Positions 9,081 to 24,796 of a DNA stretch of 64,000 bases are shown one piece after another. The DNA comes from an uncultured Hyphomicrobiales bacterium (lineage in GTDB: Bacteria > Pseudomonadota > Alphaproteobacteria > Rhizobiales > Beijerinckiaceae), in NCBI GenBank assembly GCA_903861645.1, contig CAIOVE010000020.1, positions 46,828 through 110,827 of the forward strand, written 5' to 3'. Numbering within the stretch: position 1 is the first letter of the stretch; every line of letters begins with the position of its first letter. The translations under genes and the position numbers were made by a program. The notes below the pieces were generated by a model. The model had not been told where the DNA came from and ran no database searches. It worked only from the letters and a program-made list of their open reading frames with translations.

Positions 9081-10427
9081 TCAGGTTCCCGCGGTCAGTG
9101 GATTGTCCACGCGCGTTGAAGTCGCGCGTTGTTTTGTCGGATCGCGCGCGCCGATATTGAGCGCCAGCGCGGCGGATGAAATGAACAGCGCGGCCTCGCA
9201 AAGAAACACCAGCGCGAAGGCCAGTCGCGTCTCGCCCATCGCGTGACGGGCGATATCGACCGATACGGTTCCCACGAGTCCGCCCAATCCGAAGGCCACG
9301 GCCTGCGCCGCGCCCCACAGGCCCATGCGCGTGCCTTCGCGCGCGCTCGCGCCGCTCGCCGCGAGGCCCATCATCGAGCCGATGGCCGAAACCGCGAAGG
9401 CGCCATTCGAAAAGCCAAGGGCGAAGATCGCCGCCCGCAGCGAAAAACCCGGGCCCGCGTAGCCGCTCGCCGCGATCGCGACGAGCGAGACCGCTGAAGC
9501 GACGCAACCGCCAACCGTCCACAATTTCAGCGAACCGAATATCGGGCCCCCGATGAACGAGGCCATGAAGGCGACGGCCAGCATGCCCGTCAGCACGCCG
9601 CCGTGCTGCATGCCCGCGAGCTTGGTCGTCTCGCCGGGGGTCATGCCGAACACAAGGCCGGCGAAGGGCTCGATAATCAATTCCTGCGCGCTGTAGGCGA
9701 GCATGGACACGAAGATGAAGATCGTGAAGCGTCGCGCCGCGGGTTCGGCCCAGACGTTGCGGATCGCCTCGCGAAACGGCTGACGCGCCGCAGGTCGTTC
9801 GGCCGCGGACGCGCGCCCGTCCCTATTGTTCTTCTCAACGCCCAGCACGGCGAGCGTGGCGACGGTGAACGCGAGCGTCGCGACAGCCGCCGTGACCTCG
9901 ATCAGCCGCGCGTGCGAATAGGGGTCGAGAAAATGCCCCGCGAGCGGCGCCGTCACCGCGAAACCGAGGATCATCATGACCCAGACCGTCGTCGCCGCCG
10001 CCGCGCGTCGGGCGGGCGCCACGCAGGTCGCGAGCATGGTCAGCACCGACGTGCCGGCCGCGCCAACGCCCACGCCAATGGCGAGGAATGAAAAGAGCGC
10101 GAGGCTCATGCCCAATACGAGATGTGTCGCCGCCAGCGCCGTCGCGACCGCCGCGCCGACGCCGCCCAACGCCAGCAAACCCATGCCGCCGATGATCCAC
10201 GGCGTGCGGCGACCGCCGACATCCGAGCCGTATCCCCACGCGGGCCGAAGGATTTGCACGCCGTAATGCGAGGCGACCAGCAGGCCGGGAACGAAGGCGG
10301 GCAGGGCGAGTTCGATGATCATCACGCGGTTGATGGTCGACGTCATCAACACGACAATCGAGCCAAGCGCGGTCTGGACGAGTCCCAGGCGAACGACGCC
10401 AAGCCAGCCGAGGGGCGTCGCGCTCAT
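9081..10427 (-). CDS. bch2: PucC/BCH2-family transporter-like protein (Bch2, ORF428 type)
   Basis: 448 residues with about 12 hydrophobic segments, of the BCH2/PucC branch of the major facilitator superfamily. The conserved N-terminus LVQTALGSIVVLMTSTINRVMIIEL and the motif RMGLWGAAQAVAFGLGG are typical. Homologues (ORF428, LhaA, PucC) are needed for normal assembly or insertion of light-harvesting complexes and may deliver bacteriochlorophyll. It is the most divergent of three paralogues here (others 21912-23366 and 31346-32755). It is the first gene of the bch2-bchP-tspO-dxs operon, behind two PpsR boxes at 10530-10572. Confidence 0.9.
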   Translation of the reverse strand: MSATPLGWLGVVRLGLVQTALGSIVVLMTSTINRVMIIELALPAFVPGLLVASHYGVQILRPAWGYGSDVGGRRTPWIIGGMGLLALGGVGAAVATALAATHLVLGMSLALFSFLAIGVGVGAAGTSVLTMLATCVAPARRAAAATTVWVMMILGFAVTAPLAGHFLDPYSHARLIEVTAAVATLAFTVATLAVLGVEKNNRDGRASAAERPAARQPFREAIRNVWAEPAARRFTIFIFVSMLAYSAQELIIEPFAGLVFGMTPGETTKLAGMQHGGVLTGMLAVAFMASFIGGPIFGSLKLWTVGGCVASAVSLVAIAASGYAGPGFSLRAAIFALGFSNGAFAVSAIGSMMGLAASGASAREGTRMGLWGAAQAVAFGLGGLVGTVSVDIARHAMGETRLAFALVFLCEAALFISSAALALNIGARDPTKQRATSTRVDNPLTAGT

Positions 10428-10529
10428 GCTCGAAGGCCTCCGACGCGACCGGCCCGCCGACGGGGCGCCGTATCCGGGCGCGTCGGCTCAAAAGACATCT
10501 TGAAACGGGGGTGCCCTGGCTGCATGGAA

Positions 10530-10572
10530 TGAAAGGTAAACTTGACAATCCAAGTGTCAAGTAAAACTTACA
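10530..10572. promoter_or_regulatory. Tandem PpsR operators upstream of bch2
   Basis: TGTCAAGTAAAACTTACA at 10555-10572 is a perfect TGT-N12-ACA. TGAAAGGTAAACTTGACA at 10530-10547 has one mismatch. The two are 25 bp apart start to start. They lie in the 182 bp between bch2 and the ppsR 3' end and would repress the bch2-bchP-tspO-dxs operon under oxygen. No gene is seen in 10428-10609. Confidence 0.75.
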
Positions 10573-10609
10573 TTCATCGCGCGGGGGATGTGTAAGGCTA
10601 ACGCGACGG

Positions 10610-12058
10610 TCAGTTCGGCGCGCCGTCATCCCCGTCAAGATCGCCGAGGCCATAGCGGCGCAGCTTGGCGTAGAGGCCCTGCCGGCTCAGGCCCAGCATG
10701 TCGGCCGCGGAAGCCCGGTTGTCGCGGGTCAATTCCAGGGCGGCTTCGATACAAAGCCGCTCGATGAGATCGGTTGTTTCGCGCACCAGGTTCTTGAGCG
10801 GCACGCGTCCGACGAGATCGGTGAATTGCTCCACCGTGCGGGGCAATTCCCGGCCGCCGAGACGGTCCTTGCCGACGCGCCAACCGCTGCTGCGGATCGT
10901 GAAGCCAATACAGGGCCGATCGCCATCGGCCACGCTGACGGCGGTGATCTCCACGTCCTCCGCGGCGCCATACTCGCCCCGCAGAATCGTCGAAAAATGC
11001 CGGACGAAGCCATGGTTGCGCAGGTTCGCGAAAAGCACGTCGATGTCGACGCCCGGGCGGCCAAGCCACCGTTCAATGGACTGGCCGCGAACCTGTTCCT
11101 CGTTCGCCGCCTGCGCCAGATCGATGAAGGCCGAATTGGCGGTCAGCACGCGCCGTTCCGGGTCGGTTACGACGAAGGCGTCCGGCATCTTTTCGACGAT
11201 GCGCAGCAGATCGCCCTGTTCGGATGGCGCGACCGCGCCGGGTCCGTTCAGCGCCGACAGCAAAATCAGCAGGTGAGACTCGTTTTCCTGCCGGAACAGG
11301 GAACCCGACAATAGAAGGGATTCCTTGTCCTCGGCCATTTTGACGTGAACATTGTCGACTCGCGGCGCGACACGCAGCGCCGCCATGAACGATTGGGCCG
11401 CCTGGCGACTCGCCCCGTCGAACAGGTCGGAGAAGCCCGCGCCGACGAGCTTCCGCGCGTCCTTGCCGAGCAGGGCGGCCGCGGCGGGATTCGCTTCGAT
11501 GATGCGCTGGTTGCCCGCGTCGACGATGACGACCGCCTCGGCGGCGAGCTGGAAGAGCAACCGGTAACGCTTCTCCGAATCGCGGATGCGCGTGTATTCG
11601 CGCTCCATCGCCTGTTGGGCCTCGGCGAGGCGCTGTTGCAGCGTGGCCATGGCCCTGAGGTCGCGACCGACGGCCACGATGCGGCGATCCTTGTTATATC
11701 GGATCGCGCTGTAGCGGATGGGAACGTCGGGGCCCTGCGTCGCGGGATGATTGACCTGACGCCATCGCGAAACCTGGAGGTTTTGCGATTCGCGGATCAT
11801 TTCCTCGATTTTCGGCTTGCTTTCGACGGTGACCGTATCCGTCCATCGGCGGCCAATCCAGTTGCGATAGGCCTCGCGCGCGAGTTCCTCGTTGCCAAAC
11901 GCGACATCGCGGATCACGCCGTCCTTGTCCATGACAAGCGCGACATCCGAGGAGGAAACAATCAATGCGGCCGCGGTCTCGGGATCGATCGATCCGAGGC
12001 TTTCAACAGGTGCGTTGAAGCGGGTCAAAGGCGCTGATGGCCTGAGAGCTTCGACCAA
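10610..12058 (-). CDS. ppsR: Photosynthesis repressor PpsR/CrtJ
   Basis: 482 residues with the full PpsR plan: an N-terminal PAS-like domain (about 30-135), a helical linker, PAS1 (about 163-270), PAS2 (about 285-395) and a C-terminal Fis-type helix-turn-helix (about 444-471, NRASAADMLGLSRQGLYAKL). It represses bch, crt and puc genes at TGT-N12-ACA sites under oxygen; redox Cys, heme or AerR binding modulates it in relatives. Cys436 beside the HTH is kept; the only other Cys is 383, and none lies in the PAS1-PAS2 linker. The start is TTG at 12058 with GGAG six bases upstream. It follows aerR by 51 bp, with a PpsR box in between (autoregulation). Confidence 0.95.
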   Translation of the reverse strand: MVEALRPSAPLTRFNAPVESLGSIDPETAAALIVSSSDVALVMDKDGVIRDVAFGNEELAREAYRNWIGRRWTDTVTVESKPKIEEMIRESQNLQVSRWRQVNHPATQGPDVPIRYSAIRYNKDRRIVAVGRDLRAMATLQQRLAEAQQAMEREYTRIRDSEKRYRLLFQLAAEAVVIVDAGNQRIIEANPAAAALLGKDARKLVGAGFSDLFDGASRQAAQSFMAALRVAPRVDNVHVKMAEDKESLLLSGSLFRQENESHLLILLSALNGPGAVAPSEQGDLLRIVEKMPDAFVVTDPERRVLTANSAFIDLAQAANEEQVRGQSIERWLGRPGVDIDVLFANLRNHGFVRHFSTILRGEYGAAEDVEITAVSVADGDRPCIGFTIRSSGWRVGKDRLGGRELPRTVEQFTDLVGRVPLKNLVRETTDLIERLCIEAALELTRDNRASAADMLGLSRQGLYAKLRRYGLGDLDGDDGAPN

Positions 12059-12096
12059 AACCGTCTCCGGATAAGCGGGAAGTTAGGCGTCTGATA

Positions 12097-12114
12097 TGTA
12101 CCGCAGTCTTTACA
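12097..12114. promoter_or_regulatory. PpsR operator between aerR and ppsR
   Basis: TGTACCGCAGTCTTTACA is a perfect TGT-N12-ACA. It overlaps the last bases of aerR and sits 39 bp before the ppsR start codon, which suggests a PpsR-sensitive internal promoter or a roadblock for read-through from aerR. A TGT half-site repeats 26 bp further on. Confidence 0.65.
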
Positions 12115-13012
12115 CGGCGAATTGTCGATTTAGCAAGCTTCGAGCCAAAATCACGGCGTGCGGCGCATCCCGCGCGACGGCGTCGGCCCCGACGAATTGG
12201 GCCAGCTCGGGCTGGGCCGAGAAGATCGCGCCGCCGACGAGAACGGGGATCGAAGGGTTTCGCGACGCGGCGCGCGCTTCACCGACGGCTGTCCCGAGGT
12301 TCTCGGCGAGGCGGTCGCAACTCAGGGAAAAGCCCACGACATCGAACCAGTCGTCCGCCAAAGCGTCGAGATAGTCCCGTTCGGTCGACTGCTCGACGCG
12401 CCAGCCGTCGGTCGTGAAAAACCGCGCGACCATGGAAACCCCGAAGGCATGGGATTCGCCCGGCGTCGGCAAGAGCAAGATGCGGCGCGCCGGGCCCGGG
12501 TTCATGTCGAGGTCGAGATGCGTCGGCGCCAGCATTTGCAGGATGAACTGCAACCGGCGAAGCCCGACGGAAACTTCGACGAAATCGCAATGGTCGCTTT
12601 CCCAAAGCTCGCCGAGGCGACGCGCCGCCGGCGCGAGGTGTTCCAGAAAAATCGCGTCCAGCGCGAGGCCGTCGCCGCGCAGCGCCTCCATGTGGGCAAG
12701 CCCCTTGTTGGAGTCCCGACAGAGCAGCAGGCGGACAAATTCGTCGGGTGTCGCCACTGTTTGAGCGGCGGACCGAGCCGGCTCGGGCTTGTCAGTGGCG
12801 TGCGCCAAAAGCAGGCGCGGCAGGATTTCGGCCTGGATGACCCCGGCAAGCGTCTTTTTCCACGAACGTGAAGTGACCACTTTGGCTGACACTTCCCGGC
12901 TATCGGGCGTTTCGCCCTGACGCGCGAGGCGTTCCGTCAATTCCGGATACAGATCGAGTTCTTGCATGTGCGCCTCCGATCCAAAACCTGTCGAAAACGA
13001 AAAGGTCTGCAA
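12110..13012 (-). CDS. aerR: B12-binding antirepressor AerR/PpaA, paralogue 2
   Basis: 300 residues. The cobalamin-capping motif ELWESDHCDFVEVSVGLRRL lies at about 135-154 and the B12-binding Rossmann domain at about 175-295, with LPTPGESHAFGVSM carrying His188 as the probable axial ligand and VGGAIF near the end. AerR/PpaA proteins form complexes with PpsR/CrtJ and convert light-dependent cobalamin chemistry into altered repression. It is encoded directly upstream of ppsR on the same strand, the classical arrangement, and divergent from bchF. An alternative start at Met16 (MQELDLYPELTERL, about 12967) is closer to related N-termini. Confidence 0.9.
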   Translation of the reverse strand: MQTFSFSTGFGSEAHMQELDLYPELTERLARQGETPDSREVSAKVVTSRSWKKTLAGVIQAEILPRLLLAHATDKPEPARSAAQTVATPDEFVRLLLCRDSNKGLAHMEALRGDGLALDAIFLEHLAPAARRLGELWESDHCDFVEVSVGLRRLQFILQMLAPTHLDLDMNPGPARRILLLPTPGESHAFGVSMVARFFTTDGWRVEQSTERDYLDALADDWFDVVGFSLSCDRLAENLGTAVGEARAASRNPSIPVLVGGAIFSAQPELAQFVGADAVARDAPHAVILARSLLNRQFAV

Positions 13013-13093
13013 AATATAGTATTATGCGCGTTCTGACGGCTTCCTTTGTCGGGCCTCGCGTCGTTCCCTCCCGACGATTTAGGCGCACTATGA

Positions 13094-13127
13094 TGTAATA
13101 CAAAAATTACGTCAATCTTAGTTGACA
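13094..13127. promoter_or_regulatory. Two overlapping PpsR operators before bchF
   Basis: TGTAATACAAAAATTACG (13094-13111) and CGTCAATCTTAGTTGACA (13110-13127) each match TGT-N12-ACA with one mismatch and share two bases, giving a 16 bp spacing instead of the 25-26 bp seen elsewhere in the window. They lie in the 203 bp divergent region of aerR and bchF and probably control the bchFNBHLM-lhaA-puh superoperon. Confidence 0.65.
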
Positions 13128-13215
13128 GTTCTTTCCGATGAGTCCTAGACTAACCCATGCCGATCCACCCCCGCGACCTCGGGGGTGATCAGGGCGCCGG
13201 TGGGGAAGCGGTGGC

Positions 13216-15035
<1,820 letters not shown>

Positions 15036-15037
15036 CC

Positions 15038-16595
15038 ATGCAACTTACGGTCTGGACCTACGAAGGACCGCCCCATGTCGGGGCCATGCGCGTCGCCACC
15101 GCGATGCAAGGCTTGCATTATGTCCTGCACGCGCCGCAGGGCGACACCTACGCCGACTTGCTCTTCACGATGATCGAGCGGCGCGCGGCGCGCCCGCCCG
15201 TGACCTACACGACGTTTCAGGCGAGGGATCTTGGCGGCGACACCGCCGAACTTTTCAAGACAGCGGCGCGCGAGGCCTACGAGCGTTTCAAGCCGCGCGC
15301 GATGATCGTCGGCGCCTCCTGCACGGCGGAGCTGATTCAGGACGATCCCGGCGGTCTCGCCGCCGCGCTGGCCCTGCCCATTCCCGTCATTCCGCTCGAA
15401 TTGCCAGCGTATCAGAAAAAGGAAAACTGGGGCGCCGCCGAAACGTTCTATCGGCTTGTCCGCGCGTTGGCCGGCGCCAGGCGCGAGCGGACCTCGCGCG
15501 CCCGCCCGCTATGCAATCTGCTCGGGCCGACGGCGCTCGGCTTTCGTCACCGCGACGACGTGATCGAAATCACGCGATTGCTGGCGCGGCTTGGCGTTGA
15601 TGTAAATGTCGTCGCGCCGTTGAACGCCACGCCCGACGATCTGACGATGCTCGGCGACGCGGACTTCAACGTCGTCCTCTATCCGGAGGTCGCCCTGCCG
15701 GCGGCACAGTGGCTGGAAAAGAATCATGGACAGCCCTTCACGAAAATCACGCCGATCGGCGTTGGCGCCACGCGCGAATTCATCGCCGAGGTCGCCGCGA
15801 TCGCGAAAATCGACGCGAGCGCCGTCCTGGTCGAGGATTCCTCGCGCCTGCCCTGGTATTCGCGTTCCGTCGACTCGACTTATCTGACCGGCAAGCGCGT
15901 GTTTATTTTCGGCGACGCGACACATGTCGTCGCTGCGGCCCGCATCGCGCGCGATGAACTCGGCTTCAAGGTGGTCGGCCTTGGAACCTACGCCCGCGAA
16001 TTCGCCCGCGACGTGCGCGAGGCCGCCAAGCGATACGACGTCGAGGCGCTGATCACCGACGATTACCTCGAGGTCGAGGCGAAAGTCGCGGAATTGCAGC
16101 CTGAACTCATGCTTGGCACGCAAATGGAGCGTCATATCTCCAAGCGCCTCGGCGTGCCCTGCGCCGTGATTTCGGCGCCCGTCCACGTGCAGGATTTTCC
16201 CGCCCGCTATTCGCCGCAGATGGGATTCGAGGGCGCGAACGTCATCTTCGACTCCTGGGTTCATCCCCTGATGATGGGGCTCGAGGAGCATCTCCTTTCG
16301 ATGTTCCGCGAGGATTCGGAATTCCACGATGGCGCCGCGCCGTCCCATCTCGGCGGCAAGGCGACCGTTGCGCGGCAGCCGGTCGCGAGCGAGCCGGTCG
16401 AGGCCGCCGTCGCGCATACGCCCGAGCAACCCGAAGCTTTCTCCTCGGGGGCTCCCATTCAGATCAATTGGGCCGACGAGGCCGAGAAGGAACTCAGGAA
16501 AATACCGTTCTTCGTGCGTGGAAAAGCCAGAAAAAACACCGAACGCTTTGCTTGCGAGCGCGGCGTCGCGACGATCACCATCGAGACATTGTACG

Positions 16596-16621
<26 letters not shown>
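15038..16621 (+). CDS. bchB: Dark-operative protochlorophyllide reductase subunit B
   Basis: 527 residues. The N-terminus [18 protein letters not shown] is characteristic. Asp36 ([12 protein letters not shown]), the unusual oxygen ligand that replaces Cys on the NB [4Fe-4S] cluster, is present, as are [15 protein letters not shown] and the C-terminal PCP-red helix-forming domain (about 470-527, [20 protein letters not shown]). The 3' end overlaps bchH by 26 bp. Confidence 0.97.
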
Positions 16622-21213
<4,592 letters not shown>

Positions 21214-21214
<1 letters not shown>

Positions 21215-21915
21215 TGGCCACCGCGACATATATTTCCCGACGCGGTGAACTCGAGACGTATTTTGATCGCACCGCCGTCGACGCGTGGAAGCGCCTGACC
21301 TCCGATGCGCCGGTCGGTCGCATCCGCGCCACGGTGCGGGCGGGGCGCGACACCATGCGCGACACCTTGCTGTCGTGGTTGCCGGGGGACATGCGGGGCT
21401 TGCGTCTGCTCGACGCGGGTTGTGGCACGGGCGCCCTCGCCGTCGAAGCCGCGCGTCGCGGCGCGGATGTGCTGGCGATCGACATATCGCCAACGCTTGT
21501 AGAACTGGCGCGCGAGCGGACGCCGGGCGATCTGAATGGCGGACGCATCGAGTTCGCCGTCGGCGACATGCTCGATCCCGCTCTCGGTCGCTTCGATCAT
21601 GTTGTCGCGATGGATTCGCTTATCCATTACGAGGGTCAAGACATCGCGCGCACGCTGGAATCATTGGCCAGCCGCACCGCCGGATCCATGGTGGTGACGA
21701 TCGCGCCACGAACGCCCGCGTTGACTGTCATGCATGCGATGGGTCGCATGTTCCCGCGTGGCGATCGCGCCCCCGCCATCGAGCCCATCGCTCCCGCCGC
21801 GCTAGCTCGGCAAATGCGTGCCCGCGGCGGTCTCAACGGCTGGCGCATCAACCGCGACCACCGCGTCAGCCGCGGCTTCTACATTTCCCACGCCCTGGAG
21901 ATCGCGCGATCATGA
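21214..21915 (+). CDS. bchM: Mg-protoporphyrin IX O-methyltransferase
   Basis: 233 residues, a SAM-dependent methyltransferase. Motif I LLDAGCGTGALAVEAARRGA and the post-motif DIS and DMLD are seen, and the C-terminus RVSRGFYISHALEI is BchM-typical. It methylates the ring-C propionate of Mg-protoporphyrin, making the substrate of AcsF and BchE, both encoded in this window. It overlaps bchL by one base and lhaA by four. Confidence 0.96.
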
Positions 21916-23366
21916 ACCGGGCGAGCGCCGCCATCGTCAAGGGACTGATGCGTTTCGGTCCGGGCATGCTGCCCTTCGCCGACGCGGCGACGGCCGAGTT
22001 GCCCATGGCGCGCTTGTTGCGGCTTTCGCTTTTTCAGGTGACCGTCGGCATGGCGGCTGTGCTGATGATCGGCACGCTGAACCGCGTGATGATCGTCGAA
22101 CTCAACGTACCCTCGCGCGTCGTCGCCCTCATGCTGGCGCTGCCTTTGTTGTTTGCGCCGCTGCGGGCGATGGTTGGCTTTCGGTCCGATACGCACCGTT
22201 CCTATCTTGGCTGGCGGCGCGTGCCATTTATCTGGCTCGGCACAATGCTGCAGTTCGGCGGCCTCGCCATCATGCCGTTCGCCCTGTTGATTTTGTCTGG
22301 CGACACGACGGGCCCTCTCATCGTCGGCGATATCGCCGCGGCGCTGGCCTTTCTGCTTGTCGGGGCCGGCTTGCACACGGTGCAGACCGTGGGCCTCGCC
22401 CTCGCGACCGACCTCGCGCCGGAACGCGCCCGTCCACGCGTCGTCGCCTTGCTATTTGCGATGTTGCTGCTGGGCATGGCCGTCAGCGCGCTCGCCTTCG
22501 GCGCGGCGCTATCGCATTTCAGTCAGGTGCGGCTGATTCAAGTCATTCAGGGTTCCGCGGTGGTGACGATCGTTCTCAACAGTGTCGCGCTGTGGAAACA
22601 GGAGCCACGGTCCTCGCGCATCGAGCCCGGCGGTCATCCGCGCGCGCGCTTCGGCGCCACGTGGCGGCATTTCGCCGACATGGGACGGACGCGCCGGCGA
22701 TTGTTCGCGACGGCCCTGGGCACCGCCGGTTTCAGCATGCAGGACATCTTGCTTGAGCCTTATGGCGGCAAGGTGCTTCACCTGCCCGTTGGCGCGACCA
22801 CCGCCCTCACCGCCATGCTGGCGCTTGGCGGCGGCGTCGGCCTGGCGATCGCCGCGCGATGGTTGACGCGCGGATCGGATGCGCATCGCGTGGCCGCGAT
22901 AGGCGCTCTGCTTGGCGTATTGGCCTTTTCGGCTGTGATCCTCGCGGCTCCCATGGAATCCGGACGCGTGTTCGCGGCGGGTGTGACCCTGATCGGCCTT
23001 GGCGCCGGCATGTTCGCGCATGGCACGCTTACCGCCTCCATGAGCCTCGCCGCTCCAGAGGAACGTGGCCTCGCGTTGGGGGCGTGGGGCGCCGCGCAGG
23101 CGACGGCTGCCGGCCTCGCCATCGCTTCAAGCGGCGTCATCAATGACTTTGGCGCGGCGCTCGCGGAAACGGGCGCGCTTGGCGAGATGCTCGTTGGGCC
23201 TGCCACCGGCTTCTCGATCGTCTACGCCATCGAGATCATTCTGCTTTTTTGCGCCGTCATCGCGATTGGTCCGCTCGTGCGGACCGGCGGCGCCAACCGG
23301 ATCACCCGCGACCGGACATTCGAGTCGCTCAATACCATCCAACTGACTTCGGGAGGCATGCGATGA
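21912..23366 (+). CDS. lhaA: LH1 assembly protein LhaA (PucC family)
   Basis: 484 residues with about 12 membrane helices. The N-terminal helix motif RFGPGMLPFADAATAELPMARLLRLS, then TLNRVMIVEL, SYLGWRRVPFIW and LGAWGAAQATAAGLAIA mark the LhaA/PucC family. It sits directly before puhA, the position of lhaA (ORF1696 in Rhodobacter), where the product promotes LH1 assembly. It is closely similar to PucC at 31346-32755. The start overlaps the bchM stop and the stop overlaps the puhA start. Confidence 0.93.
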   Translation: MNRASAAIVKGLMRFGPGMLPFADAATAELPMARLLRLSLFQVTVGMAAVLMIGTLNRVMIVELNVPSRVVALMLALPLLFAPLRAMVGFRSDTHRSYLGWRRVPFIWLGTMLQFGGLAIMPFALLILSGDTTGPLIVGDIAAALAFLLVGAGLHTVQTVGLALATDLAPERARPRVVALLFAMLLLGMAVSALAFGAALSHFSQVRLIQVIQGSAVVTIVLNSVALWKQEPRSSRIEPGGHPRARFGATWRHFADMGRTRRRLFATALGTAGFSMQDILLEPYGGKVLHLPVGATTALTAMLALGGGVGLAIAARWLTRGSDAHRVAAIGALLGVLAFSAVILAAPMESGRVFAAGVTLIGLGAGMFAHGTLTASMSLAAPEERGLALGAWGAAQATAAGLAIASSGVINDFGAALAETGALGEMLVGPATGFSIVYAIEIILLFCAVIAIGPLVRTGGANRITRDRTFESLNTIQLTSGGMR

Positions 23367-24136
23367 GAGGCGCCCTTGCTGGCAACATGGATGTTGCCCA
23401 AATTGTCGTTTACGCATTTTTCCTCTTTTTCGCGGGGCTGATCTTTTATCTGCGTCGCGAGGATAGGCGCGAGGGATACCCGCTCGAAAACGAATCCATG
23501 GGTCGCCAGAAGGCGCGGGGATTTCTGCTGATCCCGAGCCCCAAAAAGTTCCTGCTGCATGGCGGCAAGGCCATTTTCGCGCCGGCCTTCGATGTCGACC
23601 CCCGCGCGTTGAAAGCCGCGAAGCTGGCGCCATGGCCAGGCGCGCCGCTCGAACCCGTTGGCGACCCCATGCTCGCGGAAGTGGGGCCGGGCGCCTACGC
23701 CCTTCGCGCCGATGTCACGGAGAAAACGCATGACGGGCGCGATCTCATCGTGCCACTTCGCGTCGCAACCAATTTCAGTCTTGCCAGCGCCAAGGAAAAT
23801 CCGCTTGGCATGACGGTCTATGGCGCGGATCGCGTGAGCGCGGGAAAGATCGTCGATCTCTGGGTGGACCGAGGTGAAGCGGTCCCGCGTTACTACGAAA
23901 TCGAGCTCGCCGCCGATCCCGCCGGTCGCCGCGTGTTGTTGCCGGTCAACTTTTCCAAAATCAATTTCGCCGGCAAATGGGTCGCGGTCGAAGCCTTGCT
24001 CGGCTCGCAGTTCGTCAACGCGCCCCGCACGAGCGACCCGGAAAAGGTCACCATGCTCGAGGAGGAGAAGATCACCGCCTATTACGGCGCCGGCACGCTC
24101 TACGCGACCGCCCAGCGCGCGGAGCCGTTGATATGA
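23363..24136 (+). CDS. puhA: Photosynthetic reaction centre H subunit
   Basis: 257 residues. One N-terminal transmembrane helix (about 12-32, IVVYAFFLFFAGLIFYL) is followed by REDRREGYPLE, the conserved helix-to-cytoplasm junction of PuhA, and a cytoplasmic PRC-barrel domain (KIVDLWVDRGEAVPRYYEIEL). It caps the L-M core and provides the proton path to QB. Stop and start codons overlap with lhaA and puhB. Confidence 0.97.
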   Translation: MRGALAGNMDVAQIVVYAFFLFFAGLIFYLRREDRREGYPLENESMGRQKARGFLLIPSPKKFLLHGGKAIFAPAFDVDPRALKAAKLAPWPGAPLEPVGDPMLAEVGPGAYALRADVTEKTHDGRDLIVPLRVATNFSLASAKENPLGMTVYGADRVSAGKIVDLWVDRGEAVPRYYEIELAADPAGRRVLLPVNFSKINFAGKWVAVEALLGSQFVNAPRTSDPEKVTMLEEEKITAYYGAGTLYATAQRAEPLI

Positions 24137-24789
24137 AACTGGTCAATCTCGACAAACTGCTTCCGGCCGACATCCCGGCCGACGAACAGGTGCTCTGGCA
24201 TGGCCGCCCCGACTGGGTCAGTCTCGCGCGTCGCGCTTTTCGCGTCGAACTCGTGGCGGTCTATTTCGGCCTGGTTGCGCTCTGGAATGCCGCCATGTCC
24301 GATGGCGATTGGTTCATGGCGGCGACGAGCGGCGCCAAGACCCTTGCTCTTGGCGCGCTTGCCGTGGCTTTGCTGGGGTTCCTTGCGTGGCTCTCCGCGC
24401 GCACCACGCTTTACGTGATCACCTCGCGGCGGGTGATCATGAAGATCGGCATCGCCCTGCCGATTTTCTTCAACATTCCGTTCACCGATGTCGCCTCCGC
24501 CGCAGTGCACGCTTTCCGCGACGGCGCGGGCGACATTCCACTGTCACTGACCCAGGGTCGGCGGATCGCCTATCTGCACCTGTGGCCGCACGCGCGCCCG
24601 TTTGGGTTCTCGAAGCCAGAACCGGCGCTGAGGTCGATCGCATCCGTCGCGGCCGTCGCCGACACTCTGAGCGCCGCGCTCATGGCCGAAGCGCGTCGCC
24701 GCCAGCGCGCCGCCGGCGCCAGCGTCGCCACGATCGTCGCGAACGTGGACCAGACGGCAAACGTCGGCGCCGCCTATGCGAGAGGGTAG
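24133..24789 (+). CDS. puhB: Photosynthetic complex assembly protein PuhB
   Basis: 218 residues of the bacterial-PH-domain membrane family. LWHGRPDWVSLARRAF is the typical N-terminus, with two or more membrane helices at about 40-90, and YVITSRRVIMKIGIALP begins the PH-like part. In Rhodobacter PuhB assists reaction-centre and LH1 assembly. It overlaps puhA by four bases and is 7 bp from puhC. Confidence 0.94.
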   Translation: MKLVNLDKLLPADIPADEQVLWHGRPDWVSLARRAFRVELVAVYFGLVALWNAAMSDGDWFMAATSGAKTLALGALAVALLGFLAWLSARTTLYVITSRRVIMKIGIALPIFFNIPFTDVASAAVHAFRDGAGDIPLSLTQGRRIAYLHLWPHARPFGFSKPEPALRSIASVAAVADTLSAALMAEARRRQRAAGASVATIVANVDQTANVGAAYARG

Positions 24790-24796
24790 AATCGCC

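Noticed and set aside
7899..9119. 406-codon frame antisense to bchP
   Set aside because: Low-complexity Arg/Ala/His composition and full overlap with an intact BchP gene.
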